DNA of 64,000 bases from Apiospora phragmitis (lineage: Eukaryota > Ascomycota > Sordariomycetes > Amphisphaeriales > Apiosporaceae). The notes below the pieces were generated by a model, which saw only the letters and a program-made list of their open reading frames with translations, was not told the origin of the DNA and did no database searches. Of the stretch, positions 1 to 11,833 are shown piece after piece; position 1 is the first letter of the stretch; every line of letters begins with the position of its first letter. The stretch is taken from positions 2,480,001 through 2,544,000 of the forward strand of contig JAQQWL010000003.1 of assembly GCA_038363925.1 (NCBI GenBank), given 5' to 3'. Both the position numbers and the translations under genes were made by a program.

Positions 1-353
1 CTAGTAGTGACTTGTGGTCGTCGGTTGGTTTTATGACAGGTGTTTCAAGTGTTTTTGCTGCGGTCAGAGCCTGGTCCCTTGCGAAACTGACCGAAAGCCC
101 TTCCATATTTGACCAGCTGGACCCGATGGATATGTGGACGACGAACATGTTTGGTCTGGCTGCTTTTGAATGTCCAGAGGAATTGTTATCCTAGTTTTAG
201 TTCTTGTTCACCAATGGGCTACCCCTCAGGATTACCTATGGAGATAGCAACTGACACCTTACGAGCCGAACGCGCTTCTTTTCCGTAGCCAGTTCACTAC
301 AAATATAGCTCTCGCTTCTTCTTATTCCACCAGTAATACTGTACTTGCCGCTT
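1..353. other. window edge, no supported gene
   Basis: Only short open stretches without recognisable domains are seen. It lies just downstream of the alcohol dehydrogenase stop codon and probably holds its 3' untranslated region. Confidence 0.5.
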
Positions 354-1818
354 TTACAGCCGCGGCGCCTCCGCCACCGCATTGACCAAACAATACCTAT
401 ACCGCGGCTTCCCCTCATGCAAGTCCCGCAGGGCCGCGTTGGCGTCCTTCATGGGCCTCTCCTCGACCCAGGGCTGGATCCCTTGGGCAGCAGCAAACTC
501 GAGCATCTCGCGCGTCTCGGCCGCGGACCCGATGCAGGACCCCGCGAAATTGAGGCTGCGCGTCACCGGCGCCGCGGGCGGGCCGATGGCGAAGGGCCCG
601 TCGCCCGGGTTGCCGACGTGGACGAGGGTGCCGCGGGGCTTCAGGAGGGACAGTTAGGCGCGGATGGGGGCCTGCGCGAGCGTGTACGGATGGTTTAGTG
701 ATAAAGGTATGTAAAGAAAAAGAAGAAGAAGAGAAGCCGGTTGAGGAAAAAAGATACGAAAGACAGAACATACCTTGGCCGAAGCCACCGTACTAATCAG
801 CAGATCCAACTGGCCATAGTACTTCTTGAACCACCCCTTCCCGCCCTCCTCGCTGGCGAGGTAGTCGTGCGCCCCTAACCGGAGCGCCTCCTCCCGCTTC
901 GCCTCTTTCCGGGAAATGGCCAGCACAAGATCGGCCCCCATGGCGCGCGCGAAGAGGACGCCGTAGTGGCCCAGCCCGCCCAGGCCGATGATGCCCACCT
1001 TCTTCCCTTTTGCAGAGCTACTGCCGCTGTCGCCACCAGAACCAGAGGTAGGAGGGGTAGTAGGGTGGAAACCCAGCCAGCGCTTGAGGGGCGAGTACAT
1101 GGTGACGCCCGCGCACATTATGGTGGCTGCGTGGGCCGAGCCCAGCCCTGTGGGGATCGCGAACGTGAACCGACCGGGCGTGCGGTGGTACGTCGCGTAG
1201 CTGCCGTAGCCCTTGTCGCCGTTGTGGTGGGGCCCGGGAAGGTCCAGCGGGCGTGAGGGCAGAACTGCTCATTCTTCTTGGCCGGGTCTTGGCTGCTGCA
1301 GTTGGCGCAAGGGCTCTCGATGCTCTTTTTGCTGCTGTTGTTGGGTGACCCCTCCAGCAGACCTTCGCAGTTGTCGGCCAGGCAGCCGACGCCGACGCCG
1401 ACGCGGTCGCCGACCCTGTGCCCGCCCGGGGCCTAGGACCCGACGCGGACGACCTCGCGGACGATCTCGTGGCCGACGATGATGGGATACGGCGCGGGGT
1501 ACTAGTAGTAGTAGTAGCATCTTCAGTCGACATCCACTGGGGAGGCAAATACTTGGTGAACTCACCCAGCCGCTGCTCAACGTATGAAGGTCACTTCCGC
1601 ACCTAGAAGAGAGAGTCAATCTCCCATCAGTTCCAACGTTCTGCCCACAGAGAAGGCGACGCGCGACAGGTACACTCGCATGCCGCAATGCGTGATCCGG
1701 ATGTCGACGTCCGTCTCCTCCACCGCTTCGACTCGAACTCGGCCCAGACCATGTTGCCCTCGGCCGAGGCCGGGTCGTGGCCGAGCCAGCCCTCAAACTT
1801 GTAGTTCTGCGGTGGCAT
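354..1818 (-). pseudogene. zinc-type NADP-dependent alcohol dehydrogenase (cinnamyl-alcohol type), broken
   Basis: Pieces in successive frames match one medium-chain dehydrogenase. The start is ATG at 1818 (MPPQNYKFEGW). CGSDLHTL and GHEIV give the catalytic zinc site, a cysteine-rich stretch gives the structural zinc site, GLGGLGH is the nucleotide-binding turn, and WVEERPMKDANAAL lies near the C terminus. Such enzymes interconvert aldehydes and alcohols with NADP(H). Three lesions are visible: loss of one G near 1725 shifts the frame after the first 30 or so codons; TAG at 1433-1435 follows VVRVGS; TAA at 654-656 sits where the family has a tyrosine before LSLLKPRG. A phase-0 intron follows SGW (GTGAGT donor), a likely GC-AG intron precedes CGSDLHTL, and a third separates ASAK from APIRA. 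The stops are substitutions, so this is probably a real pseudogene. Family call strong; exact substrate unknown. Confidence 0.85.
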
Positions 1819-2845
1819 TTCTTCTTCGTCTTGGGCTTTCTCCCCTTCCCTGCTTGAATGTGTTGTCTAGCTAGAGATACGACTGGGTCTATACGGAGTT
1901 TTCCGTGAGGGCCCCGGGACGGATGTAACCACTGTTCTTGTAGCTAGCTTCAATTCGAAGTGGGCAAGTAGCAAAGGAGCAAGCGGACTGCCCTGCCTGT
2001 GTCACCAGTAGTAGTGTTGGATAAAAAGAAAAGTACGGAAAAGTACGACAATATACTTGGCCAGGAATCAGCGCTTTATGTAACAAGTCATTGGAGACGG
2101 GCTCTATCAAATGACGTCGAATTAAACTAGACACCAAATTGCCTGCGGAGCGCTCTCCGCAAGCCATCAGGCCAGTGTGGAGAAAAAGGATGCGGGGATG
2201 CTGGGACCGAAACATATGCAAGACGTTTTTCTTTATCGGCATACAACTCTACATGGTACTTATCTACATGTATTTGGAATATGCAGGAACGGCGGCCTTA
2301 GAAACGGCTGCACCAAAAGCTTGAATAGCTGTACATCCGGATTGGAGAGGTATGGGCTTTGATAAAGGGGACCTACGATTCGCGATCGGCTTATAGCCAG
2401 CCAAGGAGACCAGGTCATAATGAAAACCCACTTACGATGGACACGCTGCGGAGAATAAGAAGGGTGCTGGTGTAGAAGAAACCCGCTAGTTTGGAGTCGT
2501 TTCAAGCTCTGTGAAGGTATTTTCCTAAGTATGATAAGAACCCCAAAACGCCAATAGTTTTGAGGTGGTAATCCTTCTCTGCGCCATTGCAAATGGACTC
2601 TATCGCGCTAAGATAATAACAAAAAGAATAGGCGCGCCAATGATGAAGCACCATGATAATAGTAAGCATAGTCAGTAAAGCCCCCAGATAAATGCAAGCT
2701 ACCGCCAAAAGCGAGTGTTACCTGCTAGCTTCGGTCGTATAGCGGAGAAGCGGGTTAATGGTAGGGAGCCGCTCTGCTGAAACGAGTTATGCAGATTAGC
2801 CGTAAGTCGAGGAGCGAAATGCGAACAGACATGTCGTCTTTAGGG
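1819..2845. other. intergenic, no supported gene
   Basis: Several 60-117 codon open frames occur on both strands but none has a domain, a plausible intron structure or homology I recognise. It should contain the dehydrogenase promoter and the 3' region of the kinase gene. Confidence 0.5.
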
Positions 2846-5191
2846 TCATAATACTTCAACGCCTTCGTCCTCCTCTCGGAAACAAGGCCCTCCTTCCACC
2901 TGGATGCCTCCCCGGACCCATTCGTTGGCCGCGACCTTGTCGATGGTCCAACGGCTGCGAGCTCTTTTGAGCAGTCCTTCCGTAACCTCCATGGCACCCT
3001 TCAGACCCCTGGCTTCGAACTTTGCTTCGTCGCCCTCATGATCTCCATCGTCTCCGGCATACTCGATCCATCTCCATTCGACCCGGGCTATCCTGTGGCT
3101 TGTGCGGCTGCGCATCCTGTGCGCGTCGCTTGCGCCGGGCGGTGGATCGAACGGTAACCGTGATTCGAGTAGCGCATACAAGAGAACGCCCATGGACCAG
3201 GCGTCAATGGCCCGCCCATCATACGGCTGTCCCAGTATTACCTCGGGGGCGGCATAGTCATCGGAGCCGCATCGTGTTTCCAACTTCTCGTCGTCGGCTA
3301 CGAAACGAGACAGGCCGAGATCGGTCAGTGTGATAATGGAGTCCGGATACGTTTGCCAGTCACGTTTAGGGTTTGCCAGCTCGTGGGCAGGAATGTTCAC
3401 CAGAACATCTAGATGGGTTAGCTGAGCAATCGGTACACGGGAGTGACGATCATTGTACATATTGGACTTCAATACTTCGAAGAAGAGCGGACAAAAGAAA
3501 GGAATATTTCACCTACTCTCGAGTTTGATGTCACGGTGTACTATGCGCCGGTCGTGAAGATATCTCACCGCACCCACGAGTTCCGCGAAGATACGCCTTA
3601 AGAGGGACGGCGTGAGCAGGTCCCTGTGTGTTGTGGCGACGTCGAACAGATCACCGCCGGGGCAGTAGCTCAAGACAAGGAGAGCTCTTGTCGGTTCAAT
3701 GTTCCAGGCTTTGAGATGCACTATCGACGGGTGGTTGATGGTTCGCATGATTTCGAGTTCTCGCTTGAGGCTCATCTCGATGCGTTGCTCAGAGGCTCCG
3801 CCGCGCGGACCATGCTCACACACCTTAACGGCCACCAGCGTCTTCAGGTCGGGTTCGACGGGGGTTGTCGCGCCACCAGATCCGTCCTCTTCGCTGTCGT
3901 CAACAGCAAGCTGGCTGGTGGCGAGCATGACCCGACTAAAAGTTCCTTCTCCGAGCTGTTTTACGGCGCGCCATCTTCGCAGTTTGTTGTCTTCCTTTCC
4001 ACGGGCCTCGAAGTATTCATAGCGGAGCTTCTTCGAGAGCCGCCCGGCGGAACCGTCGTTGCTCTGGGAAGATTCGCTTGGCGGGGGAGTAGGGGGATTC
4101 GCGGCTGGCGTTAATCCACGAGAGGCGGAGAGGTGGGGTTCGCGACGCAGGTTATGGTCGCCATCAACCTGGTTGTTGTTGTGCTGGCCTGGTCGAGCAT
4201 GCGATCCAGACACCGTAAGCTGCCTCTTGGGTATCGACATCGGATCGGGTATATATTCACTGACGCTCCTGTTCCGCCCATGCATCTTGTCTCCGCTGCT
4301 TGATATACTGTTTTCTGGAGGATCCCCTGCTCTGAGAGCAGTATATACCTTTCTCTTAGACTGGTTGGCAAGACAAGCCGCCACGGATTCGCCACTCGAA
4401 GTGACTAGAACGGAGTCGGGCATAATCGTCGGGAGGTTGGTTTCCCTGGATGGCGGCCTCGCACCAAGCCTCCTCCACGGCCCTGGCGAATCACCTAGTA
4501 TTAACGGAGAAGGCAAGGGTGTCAGATCGCCCATAGCCACAATGACGGGACTAGGCACGGCCGAACTGCAAGCAGAGCCAATATTATTGGCAATGGCCCG
4601 CTTTACGGATGGGGTTCTCGATACCGGCCGCAGACTGGCGGAGGAGGATTTCTGTGCCAGGCGATGTGACGAGCTCAGGCCGTAGTTGCTGTTGAGGCTG
4701 TCTGCTCGGGAGGGTGTCTGGCTGGGAAAGTCGGTGTTGATGGAAAGGGAGTCGATGTTTCGGGGCCCCAGTGGGGTAGATGGGCAGAGTGCGCCGTTGG
4801 TGGGCGACGCGGTCGTCTCTTCGGCGATGGTCTCTGATGGCGGGGACGGCGATATAGTGTTGGAACGGAACTGGATCAAACCGGGGCGCACTGGCAGCTT
4901 GGAGTTCATCGTGTCATCGGCGCTGACGACTTGGTCGGGGAGGTGGGATGAAACGTCATGGTGGAACGAGGGTGGTGATAGTTGGATGGCCTGGTTGGCA
5001 AGAAGGCTCTGGTGGTTGAGGTAGGCTGCGGTATCCTGGGACCGGGTAGGCGTAGTCGGGGTGTTCGAGGTATCTAAAGGAGATAGGGCAGCCGGGGTAG
5101 GCAGGCGTTGCCTCTCATTGCCATGGACGAATGCATGTGCAACATGCGGCAGGGACTGGGGTGGAGGTGGTGGCCTGGCCGTGTTACTCAT
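2846..5191 (-). CDS. Ser/Thr protein kinase with long disordered N-terminal region
   Basis: Two exons: 5191-3517 and 3408-2846, with a 108 bp intron (3516-3409) that splits an Asn codon just after HRDIKLE. ATG 5191 (MSNTARPPPPP) is preferred over an in-frame start 56 codons upstream because the upstream part looks like untranslated leader. The first 380 or so residues are low-complexity Ser/Pro/Thr-rich sequence. The kinase domain then shows LGEGTF (glycine loop), AVKVCEH (ATP lysine), HRDIKLENV (catalytic loop), a metal-binding motif that reads DLG rather than DFG, APEVILGQPYDG and DAWSMGVLLYALLESRLPF. Catalytic Lys and Asp are present, so activity is likely despite DLG. Both reading frames are clean. 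Best placed as a fungal CAMK-like or nutrient-permease-type kinase; the exact subfamily is not certain. Confidence 0.85.
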
Positions 5192-8100
5192 GTTTGGTGT
5201 TTGATAAGGGAAAGTAGCCTGAGAACGGCCGGGATCGAACAATCGGAATGGGAAACACGGGGGGAGGGGCCTGTATTCGATCGAGGACGAAAAAAGGATG
5301 GCGGCCTTGGGCGTGGTGTGGCAGCTAAGTTCGAAGGTACTTGGCGTGTACCGAGACAAACGAGGATTCGATTCACTACTGGGTTTGGTGTGTAGGTTGA
5401 CATGCGACTACCGCCGGAGCGGATTCGTCGTCTCGGCTCGTGTAAAACGTGCAGGAAAAGGTGCAGTGCGATAGCGGGAGTCCCCTCGACCGTAGCTGTC
5501 GAGTCCGAGCAAGGCAGCGCAGAGCGGAAACTAAAAATGTGATAGGGCAGGTTTTCCGTCACAAGCACGGGTCCATCTGTGCGATACAGTGTGATGAAGC
5601 TGCGACAGATACTGTCTGTCTCCCCAAGCCGCTTGGAGAGGGAGTGTCAGTATCCTTGACGTGCCGTTCTCGTGTGTCTCTTTGTAGAAGTGATACTATC
5701 CGACCCTTCCGTACAGAACCCAACGGTACAATAACAGACAGTCAGAAACAGTAAAGGGGAGGGAGGGATTTGTTGTGATAGTGGATGTGCTCCAACCCAA
5801 AAGAAGCAGAAGCCCAAAAGAGAGAAGCCAGTTGAACGAAAGCAAGTCGGGAAGAGAATGGAGAGTGGGAAATGTGGGGGTTTGATGCTAGCAGATAACC
5901 TTGGGCAATAGGATCACCGTCAGCCTTTCGGGGCGCGGGATGGAATGGACAGGCAAGCTGGGAATGGGATGCCTTGGATGCACAGTGACAGCAGCAACAG
6001 GACCTGTGCGAACAATTTTTGATTGACTGACTCTGATTTGATCGACTGGATGGATGGATGGGTCCTGTAACGTTGAGTTCAGCAGGCCAGACATGCACAG
6101 GTGGACCCGCGCTTGTGCGACACTGCGACGCGAAGGGCCTAGCGGAGACCCTAGCGAGGCCACTGGCCATAAGGTAGTAGTAGGTACTTCAACCCCTAAC
6201 CTTGTACCTAAGCCTCAAGGTAGATAGTCCGCCCAGCAACTGATAGAGTATTGGGACGAAGGCCGGGAAAGGAACAGCCAAAATATGCTACCCAATCCTG
6301 ATCGGCCCTCACAAATGACGGACATCGAAGGAAGCACCGAATTGAGGTGTTTTGCGGGGTTATCGTGAGATTGGACCTGCTGGGTTCTAATGCTCCTGCT
6401 GTGCTTCGTGAAGCCTTTCACCAGTACTTCCGGTGTATATCGGCCTGATTGACCGGGTCTTAATTAAAAACGGTTCGGTGAGCAGATGCCGTAAACGACA
6501 GGTCCAAATCCCGTCCACCAGCTACTGCACCAGCCATTCGCTTCACCAATAGAGTAAGACAGGATGGGCAGATAAACGACCTGATACGAGGTCAGAATCA
6601 TGATATTGCTTTAGAAAGGGCGCGCGCATCGAGTAGGTACAGTTTGTGAATAGATATGTGGCATCTATAGCATCTGAAGAATGTGGTGTGTTTGTCCTGG
6701 TCATCTGACATTCAATATCCGATGCTGTAAGATTGCCTGCCAAACTTCTCACCTCAGCTGTTCGCTTGGCCCGGGTCTTACTGCTGGTCTGTTAACCCAG
6801 ACGGACATTTTAGTCATTTGTTTTGTCAGTGCCGCACTGTGCCGCTGTAATTTCATGCTTCGCCCGAGATATTTACTTCTGTTGACTATATCCGGACAAA
6901 GCTCCGGACTGCCATTTGATCCTTCTAGTTTAAGCATTGCTGTTTCTCCGTAACAAGTAGAAGGAATAGGGTCTCAGAAACTGAACCAGATCAGTCGATC
7001 TTGAGGGTGCAGCGTGCTTGTCAATTGCCCTATCGTTGCGCCGGAAGCCAATGCCAGGGCCACCCCCACTGAACGCACTAGTGGGTGCCACTTTCGAAGC
7101 TTCAAATGCCTGTGCTGCCCTTACAGGAGGAGAGTATTGGGCCAACGTACCGGCCGACAGGTTCCCAAAATACAACATCGACTCGACTCAATGGGTGACT
7201 GGTCTAATCAAGTTCTGAGAGGTGTCAAGTTTCAACCGTCAAGGCTCTTGTGTTCTGGTGTTGGTGCACGCGAATACGATCGCCTTCCAGTCCTTCTTCT
7301 TCTCCTTCTCCTGGCGTCTGCAAATCTTCTCATAGTGCTGACTGCGTGGTCTTGGCAAGCGCATGTCTCACCGAATAAACTCTTAACCTTAGTTGGAACT
7401 GAAACTCACACCCAAACTTCGTCATGCTGCTTCTCGATAGTCGTTTGATCGAAGAAATGATTTGGGTCGAACGGATAACCGGATCATCGACTTTCATGAC
7501 TCTCCCAGTCAACTCGTCATTACATCGAAATTATCCTCATTAGCGAGCGGGTTCGCACCGACATATTGTTGAATTCCAGTCAGCCGCTGGCCTGGCCCAC
7601 GCTCTACATCCTTGCCAGCCTATTGGTCGGCGACTCCCGGCCCCATCTTCCAACAAACGGGAATGGCACGCAGGCGCTATTATTGGATCTGGCCCCCGAA
7701 GATCTCAGCGGTGCATACATGCCATCCCCGGCGGGTATCTAGTAACCTGGTCGTCCTCGATATGTTTTTCCTGTCTTTCATGTCGACAATGTGTCCAGAC
7801 GCTTGACTCTTCACACCTAGGCGGCTCGCCAGCCAGCGCTGTTTGAGCACGTCACTAGCGTTACCTCCATCTGCGGCCGCAAGGTAGGTAAGTTAGTGAC
7901 TTCTAGAAACGCCGTAGCCCGCCATCTTCTGCCATCTTCTCGTATCGATACGAGGCAAGTGCATGCAGTTTGCGCCAATGGCCGCCCGGCTCACGTGATT
8001 TGTACGATGAAGTTGAAACATGCCTGTGACCATCAAGGCACTTACTTACACCTGGCTGCCACAAAGCACCCATATCGGGGTTTAGGCTATCGGGAGCCAG

Positions 8101-8698
8101 CCCATCTTTTGGTGGTCACACAGTCATCTCTAAGTAGCCTGCCTTACAGTCGCAATACAAGCTGAGCTCATTGCCCATGAGAAAGCTCCGGCTTTATCCC
8201 ACGTCGATGGCAACGCAGAAGAAGCTTGATCTGGTGATATCCGTACTGTGTAGACGCCAAAAACGTATGCTTGACCTTGGGAACCCCAATCATTGCCCTG
8301 ATCAAGTGAAGGGCAATCGAGTCCAACATTCATACAACTGGGTAATTCGATCACACAATGAAAAGCGAATAGGGGTTAGCCAAACTGTTTGCCATGAAAG
8401 CATTAACCCAGCAGATTCGCAGACTCTGCACGTTCAGCCTTGTCAATGCCTCGCAGTTCGCCTTGAAGCCCAAAGGCAACCTGGCAAATGTTTGCGCGAG
8501 CTGGCGTAGGCGTTACCAACAATCGCGTATAAGCTGAAACCCTATGTCCTGACAAACGCAATCAGCCAGGTACTTAAGCGATGCAAAGCCGTCAAAAGTA
8601 GGCATAACACTTGGCATAGTTCTCATACAGCATCAGCATTTTCCCTTATCCAGTTCAGCAATATATATATACAGCTAAAAGGTTTGTTTTGACGATCC
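5192..8698. other. 3.5 kb intergenic region, no supported gene
   Basis: It contains the upstream region of the kinase gene and the promoter side of the membrane-protein gene at 8699. Open frames up to 144 codons occur on both strands (for example 5742-6170 minus, 7014-7448 plus), but they show no domain, no signal peptide and no consistent splice pattern. I found no tRNA, rRNA or repeat array here by eye. Confidence 0.45.
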
Positions 8699-10128
8699 AT
8701 GCGCCTCCCCATTCCTCCCACCATTGCGCGAGGGCTGACCGGATTCCGGGATGCTGCGGTACAGGCGCGGGGCACCGAGCGGCCCGCCACCACCAGCACG
8801 GCCGAGGCGCTGGCGGGCCAGTGGGGCAACCCGACGGATATCTCCACCATCCTGATGATCATCGGCGGCGACGTCGTGCAGAAGGCGCTGGCACAGGGCA
8901 CCGGCCTCTGGTACTTCACGCCCGTCTGCTTCTCCTTCGGCTGGGTCTCGTACGCCTTCGCCGCCCTCGTCAACGTCCTCGGCGACGGCCGCCTGCTGCC
9001 GCCGCCCGACTACCCGGCGAAAGTCCTCAACCTCGGCTCCGGCTACGTGCGCGAGAACCGCAGCTGGGTCGTCGGCCGCCTGCTGCGCGACCTCGACACG
9101 ATGATGACGGCGACGGCGCAGCGCTGCGCATCACTGTATACGACGCCGTCGAGAATCGGAGCGGCGACCTGACTCGCTTCCGCTGGACCCGGACGCACTC
9201 CGTCGCGCTCCTCATCATCGCCGACCAGTTCGGCCTCGCGGCGGGTCCCATTGCGCTCTACGGTGAGTGGGACATCATGACGATCGTCGCCGTGGGCACC
9301 TTTCTGGCCCAGATTGCGGGGTCCTTGCCGCAATGGCGCGCCGAGAAGCTCCCGAACCGCCAGAAAAGTAGGGAAATGTATGCCCTGACCCGAGGTAACG
9401 GCTCGCGAGAAGTAGTAGTCATTTCCGGCAAGGGGAAGTGTTTTGACCTGGAGGAGCTGGCCGCGCTGCCGAACCCTCAGAGCGGCAGGCTTTGGGAGAA
9501 GTTCACTGGGGCCAGTTTACTTTCTGTGCCTCTGTTGCAAGGGCTAAGGGGCTTTGGGACTCCCACGCCTACTGAATCTGAGCCACTCAAGCCACGAAAG
9601 CCTTGTAGGTTGCCCTTGGGCTTCTGGCTGACGCGTATCGTGGTGACCGTCCAGTCCATCCTATGGCTGCTGCTCCTCGTCAACGTCTCAATGCCGCGCG
9701 CGAGCAACTGGTTTTTGCTCGGGATCGGCGCGATTGGTATGTTTCAAAACGGCATCTCGGCCGGATCCGATTGTGACCCTAAGCACCGAAACCTACCTCT
9801 ACTCAAAGTCAAAACCATACGATCCCAGAAAGTCATGGACGGTTTGATGGATTTGGAAGTCACGTACGGTAACGGTGAGGCTCTCCTGCATGAATTCTTC
9901 CCGGGCCATCTCCACCCCGATGAGGAGGAATGGTGGGCTGGCAATAAAGACCCTTATGACAAGAAACGGAAACAAGAAGAACAGCCCCGAGGGACCCCTC
10001 GCACTCAGCTCTCACCGAAACAGACGCGGGAGCCTCGTCCTTTTGAGCCGGCATACCGCCCCCACCATCTGAAGAAATCGCCGATGAACCCAATTACTTC
10101 TGATTACCATCAAAGTATCACGCCGTGA
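8699..10128 (+). CDS. fungal multi-pass membrane protein of unknown function, one frameshift
   Basis: ATG 8699 opens MRLPIPPTIARGL; the protein resembles hypothetical fungal membrane proteins with a ILMIIGGDVVQKALAQ segment, WYFTPVCFSFGWVSYAFAALV, and later hydrophobic segments around SVALLIIADQFGLAAGPIALYG, the SILWLLLLVN stretch and WFLLGIGAIGMFQNG. I count about four to five membrane spans before a charged Lys/Glu/Pro-rich tail. The frame changes at about 9106, after RDLDTMM: the first frame reaches a stop at 9172, while the downstream frame continues as LRITVYDAVENR to 10128. The break fits loss of a single G between ATG and GAC, with no other damage, so either a recent frameshift or a consensus error. 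No biochemical role can be assigned; the family is often found near allorecognition or secreted-protein genes but that is recollection, not evidence. Confidence 0.6.
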
Positions 10129-11833
10129 CCTGGAAGGCCACCTGGTCGGTTAAAGCTTGAAAAGCACCAGTCTGGGAGTTAGGGAGTGGGTATAATGAGG
10201 CTGTGTTATATTCGGGCCCGAGGCACACTTAATTAGTCCCCCTTTTTTACCTTTGTCGTGATATTCCATACGATAGACCATGCTTTTTTTTTATCAGTTA
10301 TATAACAAGTCAGCGCAATTTAGATAAAAGAAACAAGAACTATATGTTCTGTTTAACGATTAGCCATAAGATAGCTGGCGGCTTCGACACTGTAAAGTGA
10401 TGATCCAAATGGCTCCGTGTTTACGTATCAGATTTGCCTGCATTTATCAAAAGCCTTTGACTAGCGAGTTGTCGCCAACAGAGGTTGCCCGTGAGAAACT
10501 GTCAACGCAATTTCTTGGGCGCTCTCGACGTCTCCCTTCTGATAGTATATCTTCGCGACATGCTCTTCCATGTCCAGTGGCGCCGCAAGCCGCTGCTTCC
10601 TCGACTCCGGGTCTCTGACGGTGGCCAACAACCTACTGCGTGTTTCAAGCTACCTGCCTCATCGAACGCCAACCGTACGGCCAGCATAGCGACTAGAGGG
10701 CACAGCGTCTCGGGGCGATGCTCCTCCACAACTATCTTGGAGTCCTCCCCTTGGCGTTTGGCACAGAGCTATGCATGTCATGACCCTCTTGGGTTCTGGC
10801 GATAGGATGGCTTTGTCCTAGCCTGTCTACACCACGTCGAAGGTCTAGGAGTTCTGACCCAAAGGAAGAGTTCTCAGAGAATTGGTTTCTGGAGCATATA
10901 TATTTACTTTCTGCACCGCACTGGTTCCTCCAAATCGAGCTAGATAATCGGATGCTTCCAATGCCTGGGTCCAGCGGCTCAACGGCTGATGGATGTTTGG
11001 CAGATGAGTGACTCAGCATGGCTCATGGCTTATTCTCAAAGGGATGCTCTATGGCTTAGGATGGCGCTTTTTCTTCTTCCAAGACTCTTGAGTCCGAATC
11101 ATGAAGGAAGGGCGCTGCCTTATGGAGTCAAATCTTGCTATCTCCGATGCTTGCCCTAGCTAGCTTAGGGCGACGAAAACTTGTATTGTCTAGAGCAAGA
11201 TGCAGATGAGACTTAGAAAGCCAAATTCACTTGTTCATATGATAGCTCGAGTGCTGGTAAGCTTCAAAGATGCTTCTTGACCTTCTTGTAGCCTCCCAGT
11301 TGCCGTGCGGCCATGGCTAACCACCACCTCAGTATTCATCGAACGGATTGCCTATCCCTATACTCCTGAAGTTCGACTACTACTTCTGTTTGCGAGTGAT
11401 GCAAAAAGTTGGAGCAAGGTGTTGGGAGATCGCTGATCATTCCAAGTAGGCATCCTTGTCGAAGGTTGGTTTGACGTTCATGTTGCGAATTGCAGAGCTG
11501 ATGTGAGAGGCCTAGCCATAGGCTGCGACTGTCAGAGGGTGTTTTACATCCACTTTGTGTAAATGCAGTACTCATACAGTGGGATTGACATAGATTATGG
11601 AGGGGTATAACATTCGTATTTGTATTAGGCATTATCGTCACGGGCAGTATTGCTCAGAATTTCCTCCTGATATCTTCCTTGCCTTAAGACCTTTTCACTT
11701 CCGCAGGGTATATTCTCACAATCCACCAATCCATCCTCTGTCATCAACGCAAGTACTTTATATGCGTTACTGAGCGAACGAAACAGTATAACAATGCCCG
11801 GGGATATCAAATCGTTGTCTCGTACAGTTGAGG
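10129..11833. other. intergenic, no supported gene
   Basis: AT-richer sequence follows the membrane-protein stop (T-tract at 10,270-10,290), then unremarkable sequence. The ORFs at 10397-10805 plus and 11336-11641 minus have no recognisable content and I do not call them. Confidence 0.45.

Noticed and set aside
1500..1518. TAG/CTA trinucleotide run (tagtagtagtagtag)
   Set aside because: A short microsatellite inside a dehydrogenase intron; not considered functional.
8171..8509. 112-codon plus frame before the membrane-protein gene
   Set aside because: No domain or homology; GC and codon pattern like the surrounding noncoding DNA.
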